Assembly (NCBI GenBank): GCA_963971425.1
Contig: OZ020515.1
Coordinates: forward strand, 32,499,856-32,563,855
Direction: 5' to 3'
Source: Bryoerythrophyllum caledonicum
Lineage: Eukaryota; Streptophyta; Bryopsida; Pottiales; Pottiaceae
DNA length: 64,000 bases
The notes under the pieces were generated by a model, which had not been told where the DNA came from, ran no database searches, and saw only the letters and a list, made by a program, of their open reading frames with translations. Within the stretch, counting starts at the first letter, position 1. The number at the start of each line of letters is the position of its first letter. A program made the position numbers and the translations under genes. Below, piece after piece: positions 35,291 through 46,700 of the stretch.

Positions 35291-37364
35291 ATTCACAACT
35301 CTATTTCGATTAGATTTTTTTTATAGTGCCAAATTGACATATTGACGTAGAATTGTTTATGTCTTCCAGGCTTTATCCGAGTCGGAATTAGCTGAGATGC
35401 CTTCATGTAATCTGGCGGAAACTGTTCACAACAAGTGGTTGCAGCAGTCAGGCAAGAGAGGCAACGACTTATATGTGGCAACCGTAGATGACATGGTTCG
35501 TGCCTTCATGCAAGTTGTGGCCTATTATGGATTTCTGAAGGGTGAGAAGGCTGGAACTGGCCCAGGAAAAGAAGAACTTCGACTTCGTGCCGCCCAACGA
35601 ACTGCGCAACAGTCTGGTAATTCAAAAGTACTTCACGAAGCGTTTTCCAACATGCCTGGGGCCGACGAATTTTGCATCCGTGACCCTCATCTTGAAGGTG
35701 AAGAAGTCTTTCTCTCATTGAAAAGAAAGGCTGATCTACCGCCGGGTTCTGAATTTGACTCTCACCGACCCGACAAGATCAGTATCTCACGCCCTTGTGT
35801 GAAGACTGGACGGATAAATCGAGAAATTGGTGTCCTTCCAATCGAGGGTGACGTCCAATATCCGGGTCAAGAACATGATGCAGCTCAAGCCCTTGATTCC
35901 CCGACTCCGCCATCCTCCTTACGAGTACAACACACCAAGAATGTTGTGGAATCAGATTGCGATGAAAGACAATGGCACATTGCTAGACTTCCGAAAACCT
36001 CTACAAAAGCGTGTTTTGCTCAACATGCCATTACAAAGAAGAAATGTGTTGCCAAGATCGTACAAGGCGGGAGAAGTACCGCTGCCCCGACTTACACAGG
36101 TATGATGGACAGCTACAAGAAGAATAGGCATGAGAAGATGCAGTTCTTCTTTTGCAATGACAACATCGAGCGTTGTGTCAAAGGCAGTCGAAGGAAGTGG
36201 GTTTTGTCCAAACCTGAAATCCCAGATGTATGGCCCGTTAAGATGGGCACGAATCTTGTGAGTAAGGAAATATTAGCACTTGAAAACGCTGGGTTCCACC
36301 TGGCCGAGTGCCTACAGCTGTCTCTGAGGAAGCTTTTTAGTGACATCGCCGCGCCCGTGGACTTGGAGGAATATTCTTCGCCCCTAAACCCATCAGAGCA
36401 TCCAACAAGGAGGTATGGAAAGAATATCCGCAGAAATCCGCAGGCACCGACTACAAAACATCATAACAGTTGCGCCTCTGCACTCTCCGTGGTTGGCAAA
36501 ATTCGCAAGATCCTTATGGTGCCGCGACCAGCTCTAGGATGCATTGTGAATTTGGAGTCCACAAGCATTTCCAAGGTCTCCACATATTTGGTGGTGATTG
36601 GTCAGTTTCCGAGTTGTAGTTGTCCATCTTTCAAGGAGATGTCTGACAAGTCGCTTGGCAAACGCGCGCAATGGACGTACTGTAAGCACCTCTACTTCAT
36701 CCTGAATATTGTCTGTGGATTAGATCCTGAGGTTGATGTATTTATGCATGCTCCTAGTTTCAGCTGGAATGAGACCAAACAAGTTATTCAACTTTTGATT
36801 CTCAAACAGTACACTCCGTAGTTATCCGTATGGGCATTTCAACACTGTGTTACATTTCTCTTATATTATTCAAAAACGGTGAGACTACAAGGGCCACCGG
36901 ATGTGTTTCTAAATTGGCAATTGTTTAGATAGGGCGCAACCTCATGTATATACAATCAAATGCACGCCACCTTCCATTTGAGATATGAACAAGTATTTAA
37001 ATATCTGGAACCCAAAACTACATGGAGAAGTCCAGGAACTGTAAGGGCATTGTCTAAGATGTCAAATGCTTTGTACTCAAATAATAAACCTTCGTTACAT
37101 TATTTCACAATGAAATACTTCAAGTCATTTGTAAGTTCACAATTTACTTGTCTAAGGTCCTACACTTCCTGTATTGCCAAGTTGAATGAACCCATGCGTT
37201 CATGGAATCACACCCTCGTATACAGTATGTTTCTCCCAAAAAATTTAGCCGCCTTTCCATGGATTTAGGTCACACATATTTTACTAATTTTAGATATTAT
37301 ATTCTACAATTATTCCTAAACTTTTTATTTTCCAAAAAATCTCAGAACAAATTTTAATTTTTCA

Positions 37365-37430
37365 GCTCAAGGCTCACCGCTCACCGCTCACCGCTCTAGG
37401 CACGCAAAATAGCAATCCCCCATGAGAGGG
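37365..37430 (-). repeat. Dispersed heptad repeat, copy 3 (partial, inverted)
   Basis: Read on the minus strand it has GCTATTTTGCGTGCC followed by GAGCGGTGAGCGGTGAGC, matching the starts of the copies at 12,228 and 52,436. Homology fades soon after the heptads, so only the start is recognisable. Confidence 0.65.
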
Positions 37431-37899
37431 AGTTTCTGTTCTTTGTTCCTAGCTTATATGGTTGTTCTTCACTGCTAGGGTTTCACACTCCCCATGGCGG
37501 CTTGGTGGTTGGTCGCTTGGCCTCTTAGGGTTTCGAGCTGTCGTTGGTACTAATTTTAGTGTTGAGGATGGTGCCGTTGGAGTGGTTGCAGGGATGGACG
37601 TCGGATGAGGTGACTTCATGGGATCTTAGACGGTCCCACCTTCAAAGGCCTTGTATGCGGCGGGATCTTGCTTCCGGATGCTCTATCGCAGTCTTCTTGG
37701 GCTGAGGGCTGTTGGAGCATGCAGAGGCGCTCTTGTTCTTGTGCGCTTCTTGAGGTTTCTGTGCTTGAGGCATGTGTTGTAGTTGTTGTAAAGACAGGTT
37801 GTACGCTGAGCTTCTCTCGGGCGGGGAGGCTCCTCTAGATCGACTTGTTTAGCTTGTCATGTAATTGGAGGCCAGCGACTTGTCTCTAGTTGTTTGATC

Positions 37900-39120
37900 C
37901 GTCTGTGTTTTTGTGTGCAATAATCTTGCAGGGACTTGTTTTGTGGTTCGCTGATGCAGCGTGGGTTTGTGTCGTGCTCCGGTTCCACGGCGTTGGCATC
38001 TCGGTAAGGATCTTTGAGTGTTGGTGTCTGTGCGCTACTCGATGGTTGTATGTTGATGCTTCTATTTGTTGCTGAGTTGGTTTCTTGTCTTGTTTTACTT
38101 CTGTCTAGGTCGGCTACTAGCATGTTGTTTTGATGCTGATTATTCTTTAGTGGTTGATCTGTTGGTCTTGTACTTGCAGTCTCTTTGGCGCGGCTGGGAG
38201 CTTGATTGCGCATAGCTGCAGTTTCCATCTTGCAGCTGCAAAGCCATTGCTTCCACGGACAAAACATACAGGCTAGACTAGTGGATCTAGGTCCAATGGT
38301 TAGTAGATTAATGTATATGTTCTTGTATGTTACAAGTGTGTTAGATCTGGTCCTGTTGTGTAGTGTGCTAGTTAGTTGTGTGTTGTGTAAGCTTAGGTGA
38401 TTTTGTGCTGCTGCCATGCTATTATGCAAAATAGGAGCACCTGCGTTGTCACATTGTCTAGTCTAAGTAAATGTGTTCATGCAACAATTATAGTTTTTAT
38501 AATGGAGTAAATTCAAGCAGCAGTGGAGGGAGTTCGGGGAGTGCGTTACTGATCTGGATAGGGTCGGTGAGGATCTGCCGTCAAGTAGCTTCCCAATCTT
38601 CAGGTGTTCGATGTTGCTGCCGGTTGCTAGTACTGTTGAAGGGTGCTCTATCTGCTGCCAGTGCCAGCTGCTGCTGTTGTCGATTGGTGCGGCTGAGAGT
38701 TTGATTGCGTATGTCTTCAGTTATTGTGCATTGTCCACCTTGTTGAGCGTTATTTCTTGAATTACTTGCTCTTTTGTGTGGATTCATCCTGCAGTTGCAT
38801 GGCCATTGTTTCCACGAGCAATACATGTAGGCTAGATTGGTAGATCTAGATCCATGGATAAGTAGGTTAATGTATAGGTTCGTGTATGTTAAGAGTGTGC
38901 TAAATCTGATCTGGTTGTGTAGTGTGCAAGCTAATTGTGTGTTGTGCAAGCTTAGGTTTTTTTGTACTAATACCATGCTATTATGCAACATAAGAGCTCC
39001 TGTACATTCTCTAGCGGTAAAGGTATACATGTAGTAAATATGGTTTTTATGATAACATACATTCAAGCCGCAAGGGAGGGAGTTCGGGGAAAGAGTAACT
39101 GATCTGAGTGAAGTCGGTGT
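37900..39120. repeat. Diverged tandem duplication, period about 550-560 bp
   Basis: TAGTGTGCTAGTTAGTTGTG at 38,361 matches TAGTGTGCAAGCTAATTGTG at 38,920. CCATGCTATTATGCAA near 38,417 recurs near 38,983. GTTCGGGGA at 38,534 recurs at 39,081. Local spacing varies from 547 to 566 bp through small gaps. Only two units are seen. Outer borders are approximate. Confidence 0.7.
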
Positions 39121-42100
39121 GGGGTTGTTGACAGGTATCTTTTCAGGCTCCGGATGTCTGCTTCCTCTGCAAGTTGTTGTTGGTGTTGTTTGATGTTCTA
39201 CCTGTTGTCGCTGCAGCCGAGTAGTATTCTGTTTTGTGTCATGTCGTAGGTTGTTGTGGGTTTCCACTGTTGTGCTCTAGTCTTCATGCGTCGTTTAAGT
39301 TCTTCGGTGTTTGCACGGGTTTTGAAGGCGTCGTTGTCGATGTGGTTGGGCTTGTTGTTGTTGTAGAGAGTTGCGTGACATGTTTTGGCAGTATCTTGTT
39401 CACTTCTATCTCTAGGACCAGAAATTCTGCTGTCTATGCTATGAAAGAAGTTTTGAAACAATGGAAAATAACAAATGATGAAGTAAATCTTAGTTGTTTT
39501 TGTGACGTGCTTGCCTCTTTGTCTCAGGTACATGTGTTGTGATTTGTGCATGCGGTTGTTGCTTGATTCCGGCGTGGGGGGACTTGGGGCGTGTAGTGGT
39601 TTAGCATTGCGTGGTAACTAAGATCTAGATCTGGTGTCTGAGATTTGAAAAAGAGTGTGCACCGAACGAGATCTAGGGTTGTTCCAACACCAAGCTAGCT
39701 TCAGATCCTTGCCAACACTATTTTCAAGTTCATTGCACTCCCTATTTACTTCAGCTCAACCAGATCTAAAGCTTTTGATCCCTCCCATCATTTTCTACAA
39801 TGCTAAAGTCCACAAGCATCAAAAAAGGGGTGCACAAAAGGGATCTACAATGAGGGCCAACAACTCTCAAAGTTCTTGTGTCCCATATTTGCGCCTAACA
39901 CCCAAGTCCCTCCTCACCAGAAAATGCGGAGCTACTCTTCTCTCTCCATCGTTGTTTGGGCAATTCCATGACGGCACGGGCCTATCAACCCTTTAGAGCA
40001 ATTGACTAATGCACTTTAAATGCATAAAATGTTCTTAAATAAAGAATGTTTCTCACTATTTACTGGTTTTTGTATTTTGTCAAGTCATGAAATTTTTATG
40101 GCTCAAAATCTCAAATTGTTATGATAAAATTGGAACAATTCCTTGAAAGTTTGAGGTATGAGGCAATTTATGATGAACAATTAGATGTTTTTTGATTCCA
40201 ACAAGTTTTTCTCAAGTATTTTATGTTCAATTTTTAAAAATTTAGTATCTTACTATTGAACATGTCACTACCAATGCTGAAAATCCTACTTTGGTAGAAT
40301 GAATGTAGTAGAAATCAGACATTAGAATGTAGTAGAAATGCATTGAGAAAAGTGCAATTTGTAAGAGCCGAAATTTTTTAGAATGTATTTCATGAGAAGA
40401 TTACTTCATCTAAAGTGCAAGTACCATTCCTTCAACTCCTGGAATGTTTGATAATGTGTTAGGCTTTCCTTCAACCTCAATGTATACTTGGAGAACATGG
40501 AATGTCAATTCTCCAAAAGCACAAAAAGCCAATTTTTATAAAACACATTTCTAAAGAATTGGACTACTACATATATTATATAGATATGGCAAAATTGTTG
40601 AGAACATAGTACAGATACATTTTAAAGAAGAAATTTTATGTCTTTGACAAAGACTAGCATGTATAGGGTATTTGTGAATCCAAACCATTTGGATCATACT
40701 ACGTGTAAAATAGTAATCAATAGAACAGACTTGTTGCTTTCTCATTGGCACGCATGTTCTATGTATTTTTACTCAATTTAATACTAGGATAGTGAAAGTA
40801 GGTCAAATTCTATTTTAAATACATGTATTGACAAGCTAGAACTCAAATTTATTGGATAGAGTTAATGTATCTAACAAAATAGTCCTTGTTTGAAATCCCA
40901 TGTAGTCAATTGAATAATTCTATAATATATGACTTGAAACTACTAGCAAGAATGTATAGATTAGAAATGAATAAGGTAGAGGCACCCAATTCCCATCACT
41001 TAAGCCAATTGGAGACTCAAATGACATTGTACGTAAAAAAACATTTATGTAGAAAGGTGCGGAATCAGTAATGAAACTCAACAAATACTTTTTCAAATTT
41101 AATCACAAAGATCTGGAATTGATATAGAATTTAAAAGCCCAAAAACCACCGGAGCTCATAATCAAACTCTAGAGTAGGTGAGATTTGGTGCCCTCCTTTA
41201 CCCAATGCCAATAAGTGAGAGTGAATAAAAGAGAGAAGATATGCCATGGATAACCAATTGATGAAGGGTACCCTATACCGATCGGCCTTGTTCGACATTT
41301 GAGGCAATGCCACCAATGAGAGCTCAATTGAGGTGGAACAACCCAAGATTGCACACATCATGATCCAATGCCCATAATGACTGGTGTTTTCAGATTTTGA
41401 GTTATCGATTTTGGATCACTTCATGCAACATTTCAAGCATTTGCCATTTTTATGCACCATGCCATGCATACACTACTGATCGGAATTGGGTGGCCGATCG
41501 AAATTAGGTGCCTCTATCTTGGTTCCAATCAACAAGGCCTACCAATTCTTTAGAAGTAACATCATTGAAGATGAAGTGATGTGAAAAGATATAATATTAA
41601 TATTTTATCAACGTTTAGATACAAGTTTCGTAAGTAGAAAACACTTGATATCAAGACTCATCAACTTAAAAACATGGTCTTCAGAGTTATTTTTTTAAAC
41701 CACTTGCAGTAACTTCGGTGCCTTACTTTGATTTGGCGCAATATCCTATCCTGACATCTTCTCCTAATTGATAGTACCCTATCTTGTCTTGTAATGCTTG
41801 GTCAATGTGATACCCTATCGGCTTTACCAAACAAGTATCTAATCAATTTTTATTATATATAAAGATATATAGTACATAGAATACATGTATATACTACCCT
41901 ACGTGCAAGTTGGTTTTGTTCATAATTAATTCAAAATGGAGATGTCCAAACTCTTTGGAAAATTGAATGGATTTTCCTAAGTGATACATATGTAATGCCA
42001 AGGTGACATTCACGTGTCGCCGAGGTGATACCCGTTGTGTTTGAATGCCTACGGAAGGGAAAATAATTATTTTGGCAACTAGGTGCCGAAACCCACTCAA

Positions 42101-43090
42101 ATGTATGATGTATATACCACAATATATATACATACATACTACAAGATGTACAATATGCACAATATATTATAATATAATAGATCCCCGTTGTCTTGGATGG
42201 GGCAATGACAATCCTCAATTCGGTACACAAATGTAATTGCAATAATCAAGTGTACTTGTTATATACATGGTATTTACATTATATACCAACCAATTTCTTT
42301 ATATACCTGGCGTACCGTAGTTTTGACTTCTCAAATTGTTACGTGAAGGCAATGATTTGTGTCATAGAGTATCTCCAGACAAATTTAAAGATCTCGCCGA
42401 GGACTAACACGGAGCTCCCTCTGCACAATGCCGTGAAGCTCCCTCACACAAAGTTCCTTCACCAAGAACCTCACATTTACATCTACACTGATACAACGTG
42501 TATCTACCACGAGACCTTGTCTATGTCTGTGTGTTGCTCTCCAGCAAGACCTTGTCTAGGCAAGTCTGGGCCACCACCCGGTATGTCGCCGTATTCTTTT
42601 ATGTTGATAGATATTTTTAAATATATACTATATACACTATATATAAAATCAATACTCTACATTGAATCTCAACAATTAAATTTTTTGATATCTTAGAGTT
42701 GACAAATATTTCTTAGAATTGACAAATATTGTTAGAGTTGCCATTCAATATAGGATATTGTTCCAACAGGAATTGCAAAGTTCACATTTAGTGTCAGGGT
42801 TTCTAATTAGTGTTGGAAACAATAACCATCAATTTTTTTGATGTCGCCTCAACATACATGGTTAATCCTTAAAAGTCAAAAGGTGCCGCTCGTGGCTACA
42901 ATATTCTACATGTACGGTGTCGTATTGAAACATGATAAGGTTGAGATGTTGAAATGACCTCCAAATGAGAGATGTTAGTTGAAGAATTTTCAATTGGAAG
43001 GTGTAAGTCTTCCTAAACTTTAGTTCATTTTTTGTATTCCACCTTAAAAGTAAAATGCGTCCCTGTGTATACGGTTCCCAATTGACGTTT

Positions 43091-43468
43091 AAGAGCATCT
43101 TCACTGGGGCACGAGGCCCTGGTGGATTCCCCCGTTATGTCGTCAAAATATTCCACACCGTAGATCGTAAGCCAGTACAACGGTCAGCCGAGGAAGTGGG
43201 ATTTACACCTTGCGACGGCGAAGGAGCTCCCAATGCCGGGCCAACTCCAAATTCAACCATCTGCCTCCTCCACTCGCCGCCCGCCACGTGTCATTCCGGC
43301 ATCAAAACGGGAACGCGTCTCTCCGCGTGTGAGCTGCCATTTCCGCGGCCCTTTCTTTCTCTACTATGGGTGCACTCCCCGCTTGACTAGTGCTACTCTC
43401 GTCCCCGCTCTCCACACAGCTTTACCGCCCTAGCATAGAAAATTCCCCGCCAAGGGTGGAGATGCTCT
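43091..43468. mobile_element. Candidate MITE upstream of MRE11
   Basis: GAGCATCTTCACTGGGGC near 43,092 and the reverse complement of the right side, GAGCATCTCCACCCTTGG, form an imperfect inverted repeat bounding a GC-rich block of about 375 bp in AT-rich DNA. GAGCATCTCC-type ends are common in plant MITEs. A target duplication is not clear. It ends about 330 bp before the MRE11 start codon and may contribute promoter sequence. Confidence 0.55.
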
Positions 43469-43796
43469 ACTCCATCTCCCCTGGAATCTACCGATTTAGT
43501 AGAGCGGGCAAAACGAAAAAGTAAAAAGCTATATACATGGAATGTCCTGAACCCTTTTCAGACTGCCAAAGGGGTTGAAGTGAGGGAAGACGACGTTTCA
43601 AGCGTTTCTTTGTGTGACGACGCTGTCGTCGTCGTTTCCTCCTCGGCATGGTGCAAGCTCTGCCATCGCCACCAATTTAATATTATCATGTACCATTTCT
43701 TTCCCAATCTCTTCTCCAATCCCTAATCCGCACAGAAAACGATTCCTAGGTGTAAGCTCTGATGGATAGATTGTCAGGGTTCCGAGTCTCTGGAGC
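43469..43796 (+). promoter_or_regulatory. MRE11 promoter and 5' untranslated region
   Basis: About 330 bp between the candidate MITE and the start codon. A TATA-like CTATATACAT lies near 43,530. The start site cannot be fixed. A telo-box-like GGGTTTAGGGTTTAAG sits in intron 1 near 43,912; such boxes are common near plant housekeeping and DNA-repair genes. Confidence 0.4.
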
Positions 43797-46700
43797 ATGA
43801 GCACTAACTTTCGAGGTAGCTTTAGCATCGTGTGGTTTGTAAGAAAATGGCGCGCTGATCTTGAGGGTTTTGCCTAGAACATCCTACAAAGGTGCACTTC
43901 TGAGGGTTCAGGGTTTAGGGTTTAAGGTTTTCAGAAAGAATATGGTTCCCATTTTTGGCAGCGAACATGACATTCGAGGTTATTTCCTGCATGTCACTTA
44001 TGAATTTTTTTTTTTTGCAGGGCGGCAGATATTGACACTCTGCGCATTCTGGTTGCGACTGATTGCCATGTGGGATATTTGGAGAACGATGAGATTCGTC
44101 GGTACGACTCCTTCAATGCATTTGAAGAGATATGCTCGATCGCCTCACAGCGTCAGGTTTGATTGAGGCCTTCATCTCGTGTCATTGTTAAGACTGTGTG
44201 TTTGGAAATGACTGACGAGGTTGTGACTTCAGGTGGATTTTCTTCTTCTGGGAGGAGACTTGTTTCATGAAAATAAGCCGTCGCGCTCCACCCTAGTGCG
44301 CACCATTGAAATCCTTCGGAAATATTGCATGAATGATAAGCCGATTCAGTTCCAAGTTGTTAGCGACCAGACTATCAACTTTCCTAATAAGTATGTGATG
44401 TTTCTCTGCACATGCTCTTTACTCGGTCCGTCGTATTATGCTCATTCTATCTTTTAAGGGGTCATAAGTTCGTCACCTGAATTCATAGTAACATATTACA
44501 TGACACTTACATATCATATCCTGGCATGTGGTTGTTGATGGTTAAGATGTGGTATAAGCTGACAGATTTCTGCTGGCGATTTTTAAGGTTTGGACTTGTC
44601 AATTATGAAGATCCGAATTTCAATGTGGGGCTGCCGGTTTTCAGTATTCATGGCAACCATGATGATCCAGCTGGTGTGGTATGTTTTTCGATTTCTGTCC
44701 ACCAGTTCATTACTTGTTATTCTTTAGGGAGCCTATTGATATTCTGGTCTGTGGTTGCAGGATAATCTGTCTGCTATTGATATCTTGGCAGCCTGCAATC
44801 TTGTGAACTACTTTGGAAAAGTTGCGCTTGGGGGTAGTGGCGTAGGCAACATTGCCTTGCATCCAATCCTATTGCGAAAGGTGAGTTTCGAGTGCCATGT
44901 GTGTTAGTTATCCATCAGGGTTCGCTTACTGTTGAGTTTTGTGTTCAGGGCTCCACCAATGTTGCTCTATATGGTCTTGGAAACATTCGAGATGAGCGCC
45001 TCAATCGCATGTTCCAGGTGAGTTGAAAGTTGACTGCCTATTGAATCTTTAGTATTCCAAAACTTGGCCTACTTGTGGACAGCTGATGTATTCAACCTAA
45101 CTTCAACTGCAATTGGTTCAGTGCAGACTCCACATGCTGTTCAATGGATTCGCCCTGAAAGTACCGAGGATTGTCCTATTGGAGACTGGTTCAACATCTT
45201 TGTTCTGCATCAAAATAGGTGACCCAAACTCTAAGCTTGCTACTGTGTTCTGACAATCCTGCTCTCTGCTGCTTTGTGACATTATTCCATGTGCAGGGTG
45301 AAAGCTAATCCAAAAAATGCTATCAATGAGCACATGCTGGCCAAGTTTTTGGATTTCGTTATCTGGGGCCATGAACACGAGTGCCTTGTGGATCCACAGG
45401 TATCGTTGGCTCAACCTCTAGGCAGTGAACACATGAATTTCTCGCCAAATGTTGTTAGCTTTTGGACATGCAAGTTACCATTTTAGCTGATTGTTAGTCA
45501 ATTTACTGCTACAGAGCAGCGTTAGTTTTAAATGTTTTGGAAACGTGTAGGAAGTATTGGGGATGGATTTCCACATCACACAACCTGGATCGTCAGTGGC
45601 CACCTCGCTTATTGATGGGGAATCTAAAGCTAAGCATGTTCTCCTTTTAGAAATCAAGGTACGTGGAATATGCAAATTTATTCATGTTTTTTTGCTGTTG
45701 TATACGACCAAGGACTCCCAGGATTCTGAAGACCTGGTATGTGCCATTTTTGCTGCAGGGTAATCATTATCGACCAACAAAGATCCCTCTAAAATCTGTG
45801 AGGTCGTTTAAATACAAAAACGTGAGTGTAGACATCGTGTGATATACCTTTAACCGGAAGACTACACTGCTCTATTATTGTTGGCTTTGGTTGCTTCATT
45901 GGTTCAACAATTCCTATTCAGGAGGGAACAGTTCTAATTTCTTCAGATGTGGCTTGAACTCAGGTTTCTCTGCAAGATGCTGCTGATCTGGACGCCAATG
46001 ACGCAACAGCTGTTTTGGAGTATCTTGGTCAAGTGGTGAGTCGAATACACTTTTTCAAAATGGTGCCTTCGTATACATATTTCCACAAATGGCAGTATTA
46101 TCAAATATGATCTTTGGTTTCATGTAATTTTCCCTTAGATTGCATAATGTGAAATTTGGATTTATCCTGTTGGTAGGTGCAAGACCTAATAGCAGAAGCT
46201 GCTGAGGAGGCTCGCCCTGATCCCGTGTTGCCCTTGGTCCGTCTAAGGGTGTGTAATTTTTATGACTTTCTGATCTGATTCTGTTTGTAGTGACAGTGTT
46301 AATTTAGCGATGGCAGATACCAGGGTCTAGGAAAATGTTGAGGAATCGGGTGAATTTGTTTCTTTATATTCTTTAAGCACATACACCGATGTTGAGTTTT
46401 TCCTGGATGCGTCATTGATGTGTGGATATTTCTGTGTTTTCTTGCATTTGTGACAGGTGGACTACACAGGCTTCACAACAATCAATCCACAACGGTTCGG
46501 ACAGAAATTTGTTGGAAAGGTTGGTGATTTTTACATTTGTGGTTATGTTTTCCTTATTGCAGTCGCTTTGTCTGGTGGAAAGACATCCACATTACTAGGA
46601 TATCATAACATTTTCTGCTGGTTTTTACAGGTCGCTAATCCTCACGATATCCTCCTTTTCACAAAAGCTTCAAAAAGGCGAACAAATGCCGATGGTCTGA

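Larger units (their letters stand above)
19932..36821 (+). pseudogene. SWIM-zinc-finger transposase-like gene split by a CACTA insertion
   Basis: The coding sequence starts at ATG 19,932 (MADLEDELSNSVLLRG), is broken by TAG 20,184-20,186, and continues in the same frame. A one-base frame change near 20,830 is followed by the NETEWEG segment and a Cys-rich stretch (CAICLLPPTC). The frame is then cut at 20,997/21,000 by the CACTA element. It resumes at 33,842-34,895 with RACVHLGYHRHAV and a DDE-like core (GFMADSAHANWNAIR, CLFHW), then an intron, then 35,370-36,821. A C-terminal SWIM finger CSCPSF...CKHLYFIL is seen near 36,615-36,710. SWIM fingers follow the catalytic domain in Mutator-like (MULE) transposases and their domesticated relatives. 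Removing the element plus one GAG joins the two halves in frame. It may be an old MULE-related transposase or a host gene derived from one; no TIRs of its own were found. Confidence 0.72.
36822..43090. other. Long intergenic spacer, no gene recognised
   Basis: Between the SWIM-type gene and MRE11. It contains an inverted heptad-repeat copy (37,365-37,430) and a diverged tandem duplication (37,900-39,120), both annotated separately. 39,600-43,090 is AT-rich without exon-like structure. Open frames here lack start context, splice support and recognisable motifs. Confidence 0.55.

Noticed and set aside
36960..37268. 102-codon frame downstream of the SWIM-type gene
   Set aside because: No recognisable motif, and the preceding exon already ends in a stop with normal 3' flank.
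37857..39267. Two Thr/Asn/Gln-rich minus-strand frames
   Set aside because: They coincide with the two units of the non-coding duplication and are open because of skewed composition.
43905..43930. Telomeric repeat
   Set aside because: Only two or three TTTAGGG-like units in an intron; this is a telo-box-like motif, not a telomere tract.
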